A DNA stretch of 5,464 nt from an uncultured Phycisphaerales bacterium. GTDB lineage: Bacteria; Planctomycetota; Phycisphaerae; Sedimentisphaerales; Anaerobacaceae. A model generated the notes under the pieces. It saw only the letters and a list, made by a program, of their open reading frames with translations. It had not been told where the DNA came from and made no database searches. Positions 1-5,464 of the stretch are shown in pieces. Positions within the stretch are counted from its first letter, which is position 1; every line of letters begins with the position of its first letter. A program made the position numbers and the translations under genes. Location: assembly GCA_937868145.1 (NCBI GenBank), contig CALMMH010000145.1, forward strand, positions 1 to 5,464, in the 5' to 3' direction.

Positions 1-111
1 GGCCGCGGGATGGGCCACGGGGCCGGCCACCGCGACATGGGAAACCCCAACGCAAGCGATCGCGCTGGGGGTCCCGTTGCGCGTCCGGGACCCGATATCC
101 TCCAAGCTCAT
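1..111 (-). CDS. 5' end of an unrecognised gene, cut by the left edge
   Basis: An ATG at 109-111 (minus strand) opens a frame of 37 codons with no stop before the window edge. A purine-rich Shine-Dalgarno stretch (GGAAAGGA) lies about 4 bases upstream, which is the main reason to believe the start. An alternative ATG just upstream (CAT at 114-116 on the plus strand) reads only ATG CCA TGA and stops at once, so it can be excluded. The visible peptide begins MSLEDIGSRTRNGTPSAIAC and continues into an Ala/Val/Gly/Pro-rich stretch with two His. It lacks a classic signal peptide with a basic n-region next to a hydrophobic core. I do not recognise a family and propose no function. The gene is divergent from the subtilase at 595, and the inverted repeat at 135-230 lies immediately upstream. 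I saw no convincing promoter for it. Confidence 0.5.
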   Translation of the reverse strand, partial: MSLEDIGSRTRNGTPSAIACVGVSHVAVAGPVAHPAA

Positions 112-134
112 GGCATCCTTTCCGTGAAGGAAAT

Positions 135-230
135 GTGTGAAGTGAGATGGTTGATTGTTGATTGAGCAAGGGCAACGACCTTGTCTTACCTCTCAATCCA
201 ACATCAAGAATCAACCTTCAACCTTCACAC
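135..230. repeat. Imperfect inverted repeat made of heptamer-like units
   Basis: The left arm (135-166) begins GTGTGAAG and contains tandem TTGATTG units (151-157, 158-164), ending in GAG. The right arm (192-230), read on the minus strand, begins GTGTGAAG, contains two AGGTTGA units (tandem TCAACCT at 211-217 and 218-224 on the plus strand), and ends GATTGAG. The arms match in blocks with small gaps and are separated by about 25 bp; CCTTG/CAAGG also pairs at the inner edge (167-171 with 179-183). In single-stranded form this could fold into an imperfect hairpin. It lies in the gap between two divergent genes, so it is not a terminator for either. Its composition differs from the GC-rich coding DNA around it. 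It may be a lineage-specific intergenic repeat family, but only one copy is visible here. Confidence 0.6.
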
Positions 231-414
231 TTCCCCTGTCTTAACATCGGCAGAGTCTAGCAAAAACCCACACCCAAAAAAAGGGCAAATCAGTACTGAT
301 GCGCGAAAACCCGCAGGGTCGGGACGACAGGGTTCCGACGAGCAGGCAGCCCCCATTCCCCGCTTACCCCGTCCCCCCTGGAATCAATCACCCTCTACGG
401 ATGAGGATTTGCGC
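231..414. other. Intergenic stretch with no gene seen
   Basis: I see no supported coding region here. The DNA has homopolymer-like patches (A7 near 276-282 and several C runs at 350-380) unlike coding sequence nearby. Two small symmetries are present. One is a perfect 12-bp palindrome, ATCAGTACTGAT (289-300). The other is a pair of interleaved 5-bp complements: AACCC 308-312 with GGGTT 330-334, and GTCGG 318-322 with CCGAC 335-339. This stretch lies upstream of the promoter at 415-443, so it would not be in that transcript; the palindrome could be a regulator site or chance. Confidence 0.5.
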
Positions 415-443
415 TTGACTTGCGGTTATCGGGACCTTAGAAT
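415..443 (+). promoter_or_regulatory. Sigma70-type promoter for the subtilase gene
   Basis: The -35 box is TTGACT (415-420, 5 of 6 to consensus) and the -10 box is TAGAAT (438-443, 5 of 6), with an optimal 17-bp spacer. Transcription would start near 450, giving a leader of about 145 nt before the ATG at 595. A GC-rich hairpin is possible in the leader: CCC (516-518) and GCCG (521-524) against CGGC (534-537) and GGG (538-540), with a 2-nt bulge. The -35 region shares the octamer CGCTTGAC with the promoter at 5243-5271. Confidence 0.75.
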
Positions 444-582
444 GTTGTCGCAAGGTTGGATGTGAGCGACTATTTGATGGTTCAGGTGCGTTTTGCAGCG
501 AGATGAGCCTGAGACCCCGCGCCGGACATCGTGCGGCGGGCAATCCCTGCGAGAATCAACTACACTGGTGTGCGCAACTTTG

Positions 583-594
583 AAAGGAAGGGAG
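583..594 (+). promoter_or_regulatory. Ribosome binding site that fixes the subtilase start
   Basis: A run of purines, AAAGGAAGGGAG, directly precedes the ATG at 595-597, with AAAGGA ending 6 bases before the start. The reading frame stays open upstream to a TTG at 493, but no comparable site precedes that codon. Starting at 595 also gives the normal order of n-region and hydrophobic core in the signal peptide. Confidence 0.8.
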
Positions 595-3500
595 ATGGCA
601 GCACAACCCCGTCAACACGGACCCCGTCTGAACACTTTTTCGGGACAAGCCCCCAGGATCGGCCTGCCCGTCGTATTCTTGGTCTGGACGTCTCTGGCCG
701 TCGCGGCGACGCCGATCGGAAGGCCGACGCCGCCGACGACGCCGCTGGTGACGCCGGTAATCAGTCAAGATTATTCGACGGACCTCGACGGCAACCGCAT
801 CAACGACGAGTTGGAGCAGGACGCCGACAGCAAGGGCGGCCTGTCCATCGCCCAGGAGGAAATGGTGGAGGTGGAGCTCATCTTCGACGAGCCCATCACG
901 CAGCAGCAGATCGACAGCTTTCTCCAGTTGGGCGGCCAGATCACGTACGTCTATGAAGCCGTGTCGTATGGCTGGAACGGCTATTTCTCACGCCGGAACA
1001 TCGGCCTGCTTCCCTCGGTGATGGGACCGGCCCTCGTCCATGTGGAGGGGGCTCAACAGCTCCGGTATTGCACGGACACGGCCACCCAGGTCGCCCGGGT
1101 TCGCCCCATCTGGAAGGCGGGGTTCGCGGGTCTTGCCAACGGCCTGCGGGGCGATCCGAGTACGACCATCGGCTTCCTCGGCGGCGGCGTCGACGCCACC
1201 CACGCCGACCTCCAGGGACGCAACGTCTACTGGATCGACTTCACGGAGGACGGTGAGCCGACGCCGGTCGATTACGACGGCCACGACACGCTCGTCGCAA
1301 GCATCGCCACGGGAACGGGAATCGCCGGCGGCGCCAACGACGGTGAACTCCGTTTCACCTATACCTACGCGGATTCTTCGTACCCGACCTGGGGCCACGT
1401 CACAGACACCATCAATCTGCCCTCCCGCGCCGTCACGATGAAGTCGACCGCTTGGTGGACCGGCCAGGTCTGCATCCTGGACCACTATCGCTGGACGCGA
1501 GGAACCGACGGCATGGACACGACAACCGAAGTCGGGACTTATGTTAGGAGTTCCTCGCCCGCGGTGTTGACCAATTCATTCACGGGTTCCAGCAACAGCG
1601 TCTACGCGACGGTGCTTCTGGACTACGACACCAGGATGCCTGTGGAGAACGTCACGATCGTGACCTCGGTGAACCCCTATCCGGGTCCCGGCGACACCTT
1701 CAACAAATTCAGCGGCGTGGCCCCGGGCTGCAAGTGGGCCGCCGTCAAGGTCTTCGACCGGACGGGAACCTCCAACTCCACCGACATGGCCAGAGGCCTC
1801 GACCAGATCGTCACCAAGAGCCGGGAGAAGAACATCCAGATCGTCAACATCAGCATTGGATACTCGATTCTGGGGATCCCCAGTCAGAACACGTCGATTC
1901 GCGACAAGGTCAACACGATGGTGAACAACGGCATCGTCGTGGTGGCCGCGGCCGGCAACGGCGCCAACGACGATTTCGAGATGTATCGCACGATGGCGGA
2001 CCCGGCCCGGGCCGCGATGGCGATCACCGTCGGCGCCTCGAACGACGAGAACGCCCTGACCGAATACTCGACGTACGGGTTCAGCATGCCGCGAACGAAC
2101 GTCGGCGAAGACTACAAGCCGGACATGATCGCCCCCGGCGGCTCCTACTACTACACCGGTTTGCTGGCGGCCGAAAGCGGTACGTCGGACGCCATGGGCG
2201 TGGACAAGGAGCCCAACGACTACGCCCTCGGCATAGGCACGTCCTTCGCGGCTCCGTTCGTCTCCGGCTGCGCGGCCCTCGTCATCGACGCCATGCAGAC
2301 GATGGGGATTCCGTGGAAATTCGGATCCAGCGACCAGCCTCGCTACGTCAAGATGCTTCTGTGCGCCACCGCCAGCGAGACCAACGCCTCGCGAGAGAAC
2401 AACCAGTTCAACCCCACGCTCAGCCGCGCCGCCGCGGGCCCCGAAGGGTTCCCGGCGGGAAAAGACCAGCACGAAGGGTACGGCCTGATCAACCCGGACG
2501 CCGCGGTGGAGGCGATCTGCCAAACCTACGCGGCCGGCTCGACGGCCAGCGCCGAGTTGGGCGACGCCGCTACGGCCAAACGGGTGTGGGCCAGAACGAT
2601 GAGCCTCAAGAAGAACGTGGACGTCGACTTCTCCCTGGACGTTCCGACCGGTGCGGATTTCGATCTCTATCTATACAGTTCCGTCCCCAGCAATACGGGC
2701 ACGCCTGTGATCCTGCGGTCGAGCACCAACGCCAACACGGGCGCCGATGAGATTCTCCAGTACACTCCAACCTCCGACGCAGAGGCCCTTATTGTGGTCA
2801 AGCAGGTCTCGGGGACCGGAACCTTCACGCTGAAATCGATCCAGGCCGGTCCGCCGGTCACCAGTAACCAGCAGGCCAGCGGCGGAATCAATACGACCGT
2901 GACCATCACGCTGCAAGCGATCGACGACGGCCGACCGAACCCGCCCGGAGCCCTGAGCTACACGATCGCATCCCTGCCTCAGCACGGCCAGTTGGAATCC
3001 GCGGCCGGCACGCCGATCACCGCGGTCCCCGCGAAGTTGACCAATCCGACCGACAAGGTCGTTTACCGTCCCGATCCCGGCTGGGTCGGCGACGACAGCT
3101 TCACCTTCTACGCCCACGACGGCGGGACCGCCCCCTTCGGCGGCCAGTCGAACACCTCCACCGTGGCGATCACGATCGTCCGGGAGATCACCGTCGAGTA
3201 CCAGGTCGCGGACGGCCTGGACGACGCCTACTGCGTCAAGTGGGGCATGCAGCAATCGACGGATGAATCCATCCTGCTGGTGGGACAATACGCCGCAGGG
3301 ATGCGATTCCGCGGCGTCAAGGTTCCCCAGGGCGCCCTGATCAAGAGCGCGACGCTGAAGATCCGTTCCTGTTCGAGCGGTCTGACCGGCCAACTGGACG
3401 GCGTGCTGTACGCCGAAGCCGCCGACAACACGGAAGACTTCAGTTGGAGAAAGATCTCCCAACTGACAAAGACCGGAACCTCCGTGCCCTGGGCCTGGGG

Positions 3501-3717
3501 CGCCGACGCGCCTTGGACGGCCAGCACCTGGTATGAGAGCCCGAACATCACCGGCGTCGTTCAGGAAGTCGTCGATCGAACCGGGTGGAAGTCGGACAAT
3601 GCGATGGTCCTGGTCTACTGGACCAATTCCTACACAGGCAGCGATCGGAAGATCTGGGCCTACAACGGCAACGCCGCCCATGCGGCCAAGCTGGTGATCA
3701 CGTATCAGCCGCGATGA
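595..3717 (+). CDS. Secreted multidomain S8 subtilisin-like protein with altered catalytic site
   Basis: This is a 1040-residue exported protein. Residues 1-38 are a signal peptide: a long basic n-region, a hydrophobic core around 22-37, and an AVA or VAA cleavage site. A Pro/Thr linker follows, then a TSP3-like calcium loop (D63, D65, N67, D71, E74) and an I9-like prodomain (about 90-157). The S8 domain spans about 170-645: His box GHDTLVAS (H230), oxyanion Asn in AAGN (N455), and nucleophile in GTSFAAP (S550), ending at GYGLINPDAAVEA. The position of the catalytic Asp, normally DTGVD, reads GGGVD (G196-D200). About 120 extra residues (250-370) separate the His box from the GVAPG motif. Then come a PPC-like beta domain (about 649-750, FDLYLY), a cadherin/Ig-like domain (about 753-862, PGWVGDDSFTF) and a C-terminal DNRLRE/CBM96-like module (about 864-1040). 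It has no PEP-CTERM or LPXTG-type anchor, so it is probably released or bound through its modules. Family is certain; proteolytic activity is doubtful. Confidence 0.95.
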   Translation: MAAQPRQHGPRLNTFSGQAPRIGLPVVFLVWTSLAVAATPIGRPTPPTTPLVTPVISQDYSTDLDGNRINDELEQDADSKGGLSIAQEEMVEVELIFDEPITQQQIDSFLQLGGQITYVYEAVSYGWNGYFSRRNIGLLPSVMGPALVHVEGAQQLRYCTDTATQVARVRPIWKAGFAGLANGLRGDPSTTIGFLGGGVDATHADLQGRNVYWIDFTEDGEPTPVDYDGHDTLVASIATGTGIAGGANDGELRFTYTYADSSYPTWGHVTDTINLPSRAVTMKSTAWWTGQVCILDHYRWTRGTDGMDTTTEVGTYVRSSSPAVLTNSFTGSSNSVYATVLLDYDTRMPVENVTIVTSVNPYPGPGDTFNKFSGVAPGCKWAAVKVFDRTGTSNSTDMARGLDQIVTKSREKNIQIVNISIGYSILGIPSQNTSIRDKVNTMVNNGIVVVAAAGNGANDDFEMYRTMADPARAAMAITVGASNDENALTEYSTYGFSMPRTNVGEDYKPDMIAPGGSYYYTGLLAAESGTSDAMGVDKEPNDYALGIGTSFAAPFVSGCAALVIDAMQTMGIPWKFGSSDQPRYVKMLLCATASETNASRENNQFNPTLSRAAAGPEGFPAGKDQHEGYGLINPDAAVEAICQTYAAGSTASAELGDAATAKRVWARTMSLKKNVDVDFSLDVPTGADFDLYLYSSVPSNTGTPVILRSSTNANTGADEILQYTPTSDAEALIVVKQVSGTGTFTLKSIQAGPPVTSNQQASGGINTTVTITLQAIDDGRPNPPGALSYTIASLPQHGQLESAAGTPITAVPAKLTNPTDKVVYRPDPGWVGDDSFTFYAHDGGTAPFGGQSNTSTVAITIVREITVEYQVADGLDDAYCVKWGMQQSTDESILLVGQYAAGMRFRGVKVPQGALIKSATLKIRSCSSGLTGQLDGVLYAEAADNTEDFSWRKISQLTKTGTSVPWAWGADAPWTASTWYESPNITGVVQEVVDRTGWKSDNAMVLVYWTNSYTGSDRKIWAYNGNAAHAAKLVITYQPR

Positions 3718-3751
3718 TGTGAAAGCAGCCCCCGGATCGGAATCTCAAGAG

Positions 3752-3832
3752 GACCTCGTTGACCTTATTGACCTCGTTGACAACGGAGTCAATGGGGTCA
3801 ACGAGGTCAATAAGGTCAATAAGGTCAATAAG
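3752..3832. repeat. 9-bp-period inverted repeat, potential long hairpin
   Basis: The left side holds three 9-bp units (GACCTCGTT, GACCTTATT, GACCTCGTT at 3752-3778). The right side holds the complementary series GTCAACGAG (3797-3805) and three copies of GTCAATAAG (3806-3832). Positions 3761-3781 pair perfectly with 3797-3817 (21 bp) around a 15-nt loop. Pairing continues for 9 more positions (3752-3760 with 3818-3826) with one C-A mismatch and one G-U pair in RNA. The array begins 34 bp after the subtilase stop codon, so it would form the 3' end of that mRNA just before the terminator. It may shield the mRNA from 3' exonucleases, or it may be an intergenic repeat that expands by unit duplication; neither is shown by the sequence alone. 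Confidence 0.85.
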
Positions 3833-3839
3833 GTCAAAA

Positions 3840-3865
3840 AAAAGCCCGGCTTTGGCCGGGCTTTT
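3840..3865. terminator. Bidirectional intrinsic terminator between convergent genes
   Basis: An 11-bp perfect stem, AAAAGCCCGGC (3840-3850) with GCCGGGCTTTT (3855-3865), closes a TTTG tetraloop. Read on the plus strand it ends in TTTTCT and serves the subtilase. Read on the minus strand it ends in eight Ts (complement of the A-run 3836-3843) and serves metK, whose stop codon is about 20 bp away. The longer T-tract suggests it is more efficient for metK. Confidence 0.9.
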
Positions 3866-3884
3866 CTAATGCGCTTCTACGTCG

Positions 3885-5093
3885 TCACACTCCCGCAGCC
3901 TTGCGCAGGGCGTCGACCATGTCGGTCTTCTCCCAGGTGAAGTTCGGGAGGTTGCGGCCGAAGTGCCCGCCAAACGCGGTTTCCTCGAAGATCGGACGCA
4001 GCAGATCCAGGTGCTTGATCATGCCCTTGGGCGTCAGCGGGAACAGCTCACAGACGATCTGGCTCAGACGCACCTCGCTGATCTTGGCGGTGCCCTCGGT
4101 GTTCACGAACACGGAGATCGGCTCGGCCAGGCCGATGGCGTAGGAGACCTGGACCTCGCAGCAGTCGGCCAAGCCGGCGGCCACGATGTTCTTGGCGACG
4201 TAGCGGGCCATGTAGCAGGCCGTGCGATCGACCTTGGAGGGGTCCTTGCCGCTGAAGGCGCCGCCGCCGTGACGGCCGCGACCGCCGTAGGTGTCCACGA
4301 TGATCTTGCGTCCGGTCAGGCCGCAATCGGCCTTCGGGCCGCCCATCACGAACTTGCCGGTCGGATTGACGTGGAACTTGGTGTCTTTGTCGAGCAGCTT
4401 GGCCGGCATCACAGGCAGGATCACGTTCTCGATGATCTGATTTCGGAGATCCCGGTACTTGATGTCCGGCGCGTGCTGCGTGGAAACCAGGACGGTGTGA
4501 ATCCGCTGGGGCTTTCCGTTCTCGTACTGAACGGTGACCTGGCTCTTGCCGTCGGGCCGCACCCAGGGGAGCTTTTGGGTCTGACGCACCTTCTCCAGGC
4601 GACTGGTCAGCTTGTGCGCCAACAGGATCGGCATCGGCATCAGCTCCGGCGTTTCCCGGCAGGCGTAGCCGAACATCAGGCCCTGGTCGCCGGCGCCCAT
4701 CTCCTTGTGGAGACCTTCGCCTTCGGTAACGCCCTGGGAGATGTCCGGGCTCTGGCGGCTGACCGAAACCATCACGCCGCAACTGTCGTAGTGGAAACCC
4801 AGCTCGGGATCGTCATAACCGATTCTCTTGATCGCATCGCGGGCCACCTGGCCGATGTTCACGATGGCGTTGGAGGTGATCTCGCCGGCGATGACGACCG
4901 TGTCGTTCTTGACCAGCGTCTCGCAGGCCACGCGGCTGGCCGGGTCCTGAGCGAGCATTGCGTCGAGAACGGCGTCCGAGATCCGGTCCGCAACCTTGTC
5001 GGGATGGCCCGTCGTCACCGACTCACTGGTGAACAAATGGCTATGCATGTCGCAATTGCAGTTCGTCGAATTCATTTTCTGTACCATCCCCAT
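3885..5093 (-). CDS. metK: S-adenosylmethionine synthetase (methionine adenosyltransferase)
   Basis: MetK makes S-adenosylmethionine from ATP and L-methionine, releasing phosphate and diphosphate; it is cytosolic and normally a homotetramer needing Mg and K. Family signatures are present throughout: SESV..GHPDK (HPDK at 30-33), the metal/substrate Glu pair (E58 and E71), QSPDI (114-118), GAGDQGLMFGYA (from 133), DCGLTGRKI (from about 256) and GGGAFSGKD (276-284) followed by PSKVDR. The C-terminal HFGR...FTWEKTD is also typical. From the chosen ATG it is 402 residues, compared with 384 in E. coli; the surplus is mostly an N-terminal extension before HLFTSESV. The start is uncertain. ATG at 5093 has a GGGGA about 5 bases upstream, but ATGs ending the codon at 5087, 5075 and 5048 and a TTG at 5105 are in frame. 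The gene converges with the subtilase and has its own promoter and terminator. I see no missing key residue. Confidence 0.98.
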   Translation of the reverse strand: MGMVQKMNSTNCNCDMHSHLFTSESVTTGHPDKVADRISDAVLDAMLAQDPASRVACETLVKNDTVVIAGEITSNAIVNIGQVARDAIKRIGYDDPELGFHYDSCGVMVSVSRQSPDISQGVTEGEGLHKEMGAGDQGLMFGYACRETPELMPMPILLAHKLTSRLEKVRQTQKLPWVRPDGKSQVTVQYENGKPQRIHTVLVSTQHAPDIKYRDLRNQIIENVILPVMPAKLLDKDTKFHVNPTGKFVMGGPKADCGLTGRKIIVDTYGGRGRHGGGAFSGKDPSKVDRTACYMARYVAKNIVAAGLADCCEVQVSYAIGLAEPISVFVNTEGTAKISEVRLSQIVCELFPLTPKGMIKHLDLLRPIFEETAFGGHFGRNLPNFTWEKTDMVDALRKAAGV

Positions 5094-5171
5094 AGGATTC
5101 CCCAATCAAGTCCACGATCAATCCTTTGAAGGCACGGGCCCTTCTCCAACACATGCCTACAACGAAGGCAC

Positions 5172-5201
5172 AGTGTACGACGTCGAATAGGCAACCGTCA
5201 A
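5172..5201 (-). promoter_or_regulatory. Probable promoter of metK
   Basis: On the minus strand TTGACG (5196-5201) is followed after 18 bp by TACACT (5172-5177), matching consensus at 5 and 4 positions. Transcription would begin near 5165, giving a leader of about 70 nt. I compared this leader by eye with the SAM-I, SAM-II and SAM/SAH motifs and recognise none. The direct repeat GAAGGCA (plus strand 5128-5134 and 5164-5170) flanks the leader. Confidence 0.5.
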
Positions 5202-5242
5202 GGACCTAGATGACGTAAGTGGCCGTCCCAGCCCAATTTCGC

Positions 5243-5271
5243 TTGACAAACGGCGTCTAATGCGTTAATTT
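5243..5271 (+). promoter_or_regulatory. Sigma70-type promoter for the right-edge gene
   Basis: The -35 box TTGACA (5243-5248) is perfect and is followed after exactly 17 bp by TAATTT (5266-5271, 4 of 6). The AT-rich stretch around and after the -10 supports it. Transcription should start near 5279, leaving a short leader of about 35 nt. It is divergent from the metK promoter, with about 41 bp between the two -35 boxes. Confidence 0.7.
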
Positions 5272-5302
5272 GGATAAAATACTCGGAGGCTCGTTGAAAG
5301 GG

Positions 5303-5317
5303 ATGCTAACGAAATGA
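5303..5317 (+). other. Four-codon leader ORF overlapping the next start (ATGA)
   Basis: ATG CTA ACG AAA TGA encodes Met-Leu-Thr-Lys and stops in a TGA that overlaps the ATG of the downstream gene as ATGA (5314-5317). GGAGG (5285-5289) and AAAGGG (5297-5302) lie upstream. The second ends directly at this ATG, so the tiny frame lacks well-spaced initiation. It may be translated and coupled to the next gene, or it may be chance. Confidence 0.25.
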
Positions 5318-5464
5318 TAGCAAGATACACGTTTTTTGCCATCCTTGTCGGGGGTCTGGTCCTGACGCAGTTGACAATCTCCAACGCCCAGGTGGACAGC
5401 CGCCGGATTGAAGAAGTCGCAAAGAAGAGCGTCCTGACCCAGGAAGACTTTGAGATTATCGATG
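5314..5464 (+). CDS. 5' end of an exported protein of unknown function, cut by the right edge
   Basis: The first 50 codons are visible and stay open to the window edge. The protein begins MIARYTFFAILVGG, a typical signal peptide: a short basic n-region, a hydrophobic core to about residue 20, and a likely cleavage after SNA (about residue 25), leaving a mature N-terminus of QVDSRR. The rest is charged and probably helical (EEVAKKSVLTQEDFEIID). No lipobox cysteine is present, so it is secreted or periplasmic rather than a lipoprotein. The ATG at 5314 is the only start seen: codons upstream in frame back to about 5290 include no ATG, GTG or TTG. The ribosome binding site, AAAGG at 5297-5301, is rather far away (12 nt). 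It has its own promoter at 5243-5271. Too little is visible to name a family. Confidence 0.8.
   Translation, partial: MIARYTFFAILVGGLVLTQLTISNAQVDSRRIEEVAKKSVLTQEDFEIID

Noticed and set aside
308..339. Interleaved 5-bp complements with pseudoknot topology
   Set aside because: Stems of 5 bp are expected by chance in GC-rich DNA, and no promoter is seen that would transcribe this stretch.
181..465. Open frame of 94 codons on the plus strand
   Set aside because: It starts at a TTG inside the inverted repeat, has no ribosome binding site, runs through the promoter at 415-443 and has a low-complexity, family-less translation.
493..594. Longer N-terminus for the subtilase from a TTG at 493
   Set aside because: The 34 extra residues would sit before the signal peptide, and the strong ribosome binding site is at 583-594.
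1576..2523. Long minus-strand open frames opposite the subtilase (also 988-1485 and 2671-3681)
   Set aside because: They are shadows of a GC-rich gene: they have biased Arg/Gly/Val/Asp composition and no domains, while the plus strand has clear S8 motifs.
135..3835. CRISPR array
   Set aside because: The repeat units are 7-9 bp, adjacent, and without spacers; no cas gene is present.
3719..3940. Open frame of 73 codons with periodic VNK-type residues
   Set aside because: The periodicity is just the 9-bp DNA repeat read in frame; the frame crosses the terminator and runs antisense into metK.
3963..5129. Plus-strand open frame of 388 codons opposite metK
   Set aside because: The minus strand encodes an unmistakable MetK; the plus-strand translation is a compositional shadow.
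5094..5170. Possible SAM-responsive riboswitch in the metK leader
   Set aside because: TGCCT at 5154-5158 can pair with either flanking AGGCA (5130-5134 or 5166-5170), which looks like alternative folding. However, the distal copy lies at or before the predicted transcription start, and no known SAM riboswitch core is visible.

Overview
The window is about 60% GC, bacterial, and carries two complete genes and two genes cut by the edges. The organism is probably a member of the Planctomycetota, perhaps a Phycisphaerae/Sedimentisphaerales-type lineage. This is inferred from the large secreted multidomain subtilase, its C-terminal module style, and short-unit periodic repeats in otherwise non-repetitive intergenic DNA. 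No taxonomic marker was searched.

Layout, left to right. (1) 1-111, minus strand: the first 37 codons of an unrecognised gene that leaves the window on the left. (2) 112-594: a divergent intergenic region of about 480 bp. It holds an imperfect inverted repeat built from heptamer-like units (135-230), a stretch with no gene (231-414), a clear sigma70-type promoter (TTGACT-17-TAGAAT) and a leader of about 145 nt ending in a strong ribosome binding site. (3) 595-3717, plus strand: a secreted 1040-residue S8 (subtilisin-like) protein. It has a signal peptide, a calcium-loop-like motif, an I9-like prodomain, the peptidase domain with a large insertion, and three C-terminal beta-rich modules. The position of the catalytic Asp is Gly and the His box is altered, while the Asn and Ser boxes are intact. 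(4) 3718-3884: a convergent intergenic region with a 9-bp-period inverted repeat able to form a long hairpin, then a compact bidirectional terminator. (5) 3885-5093, minus strand: metK, S-adenosylmethionine synthetase, with all the signature motifs checked. (6) 5094-5313: a divergent intergenic region with one promoter for metK and one for the next gene. (7) 5314-5464, plus strand: the start of a gene for an exported protein of unknown function, preceded by a four-codon ORF whose stop overlaps its start.

The genes do not form an operon. Each complete gene has its own promoter, and the subtilase and metK converge on a shared terminator. metK is a housekeeping gene; the subtilase is an accessory exported protein with no visible functional link to it. 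I found no defence system, CRISPR array, transposase, tRNA or rRNA. The most interesting points are the apparently degraded catalytic site of the subtilase and the periodic self-complementary intergenic repeats.
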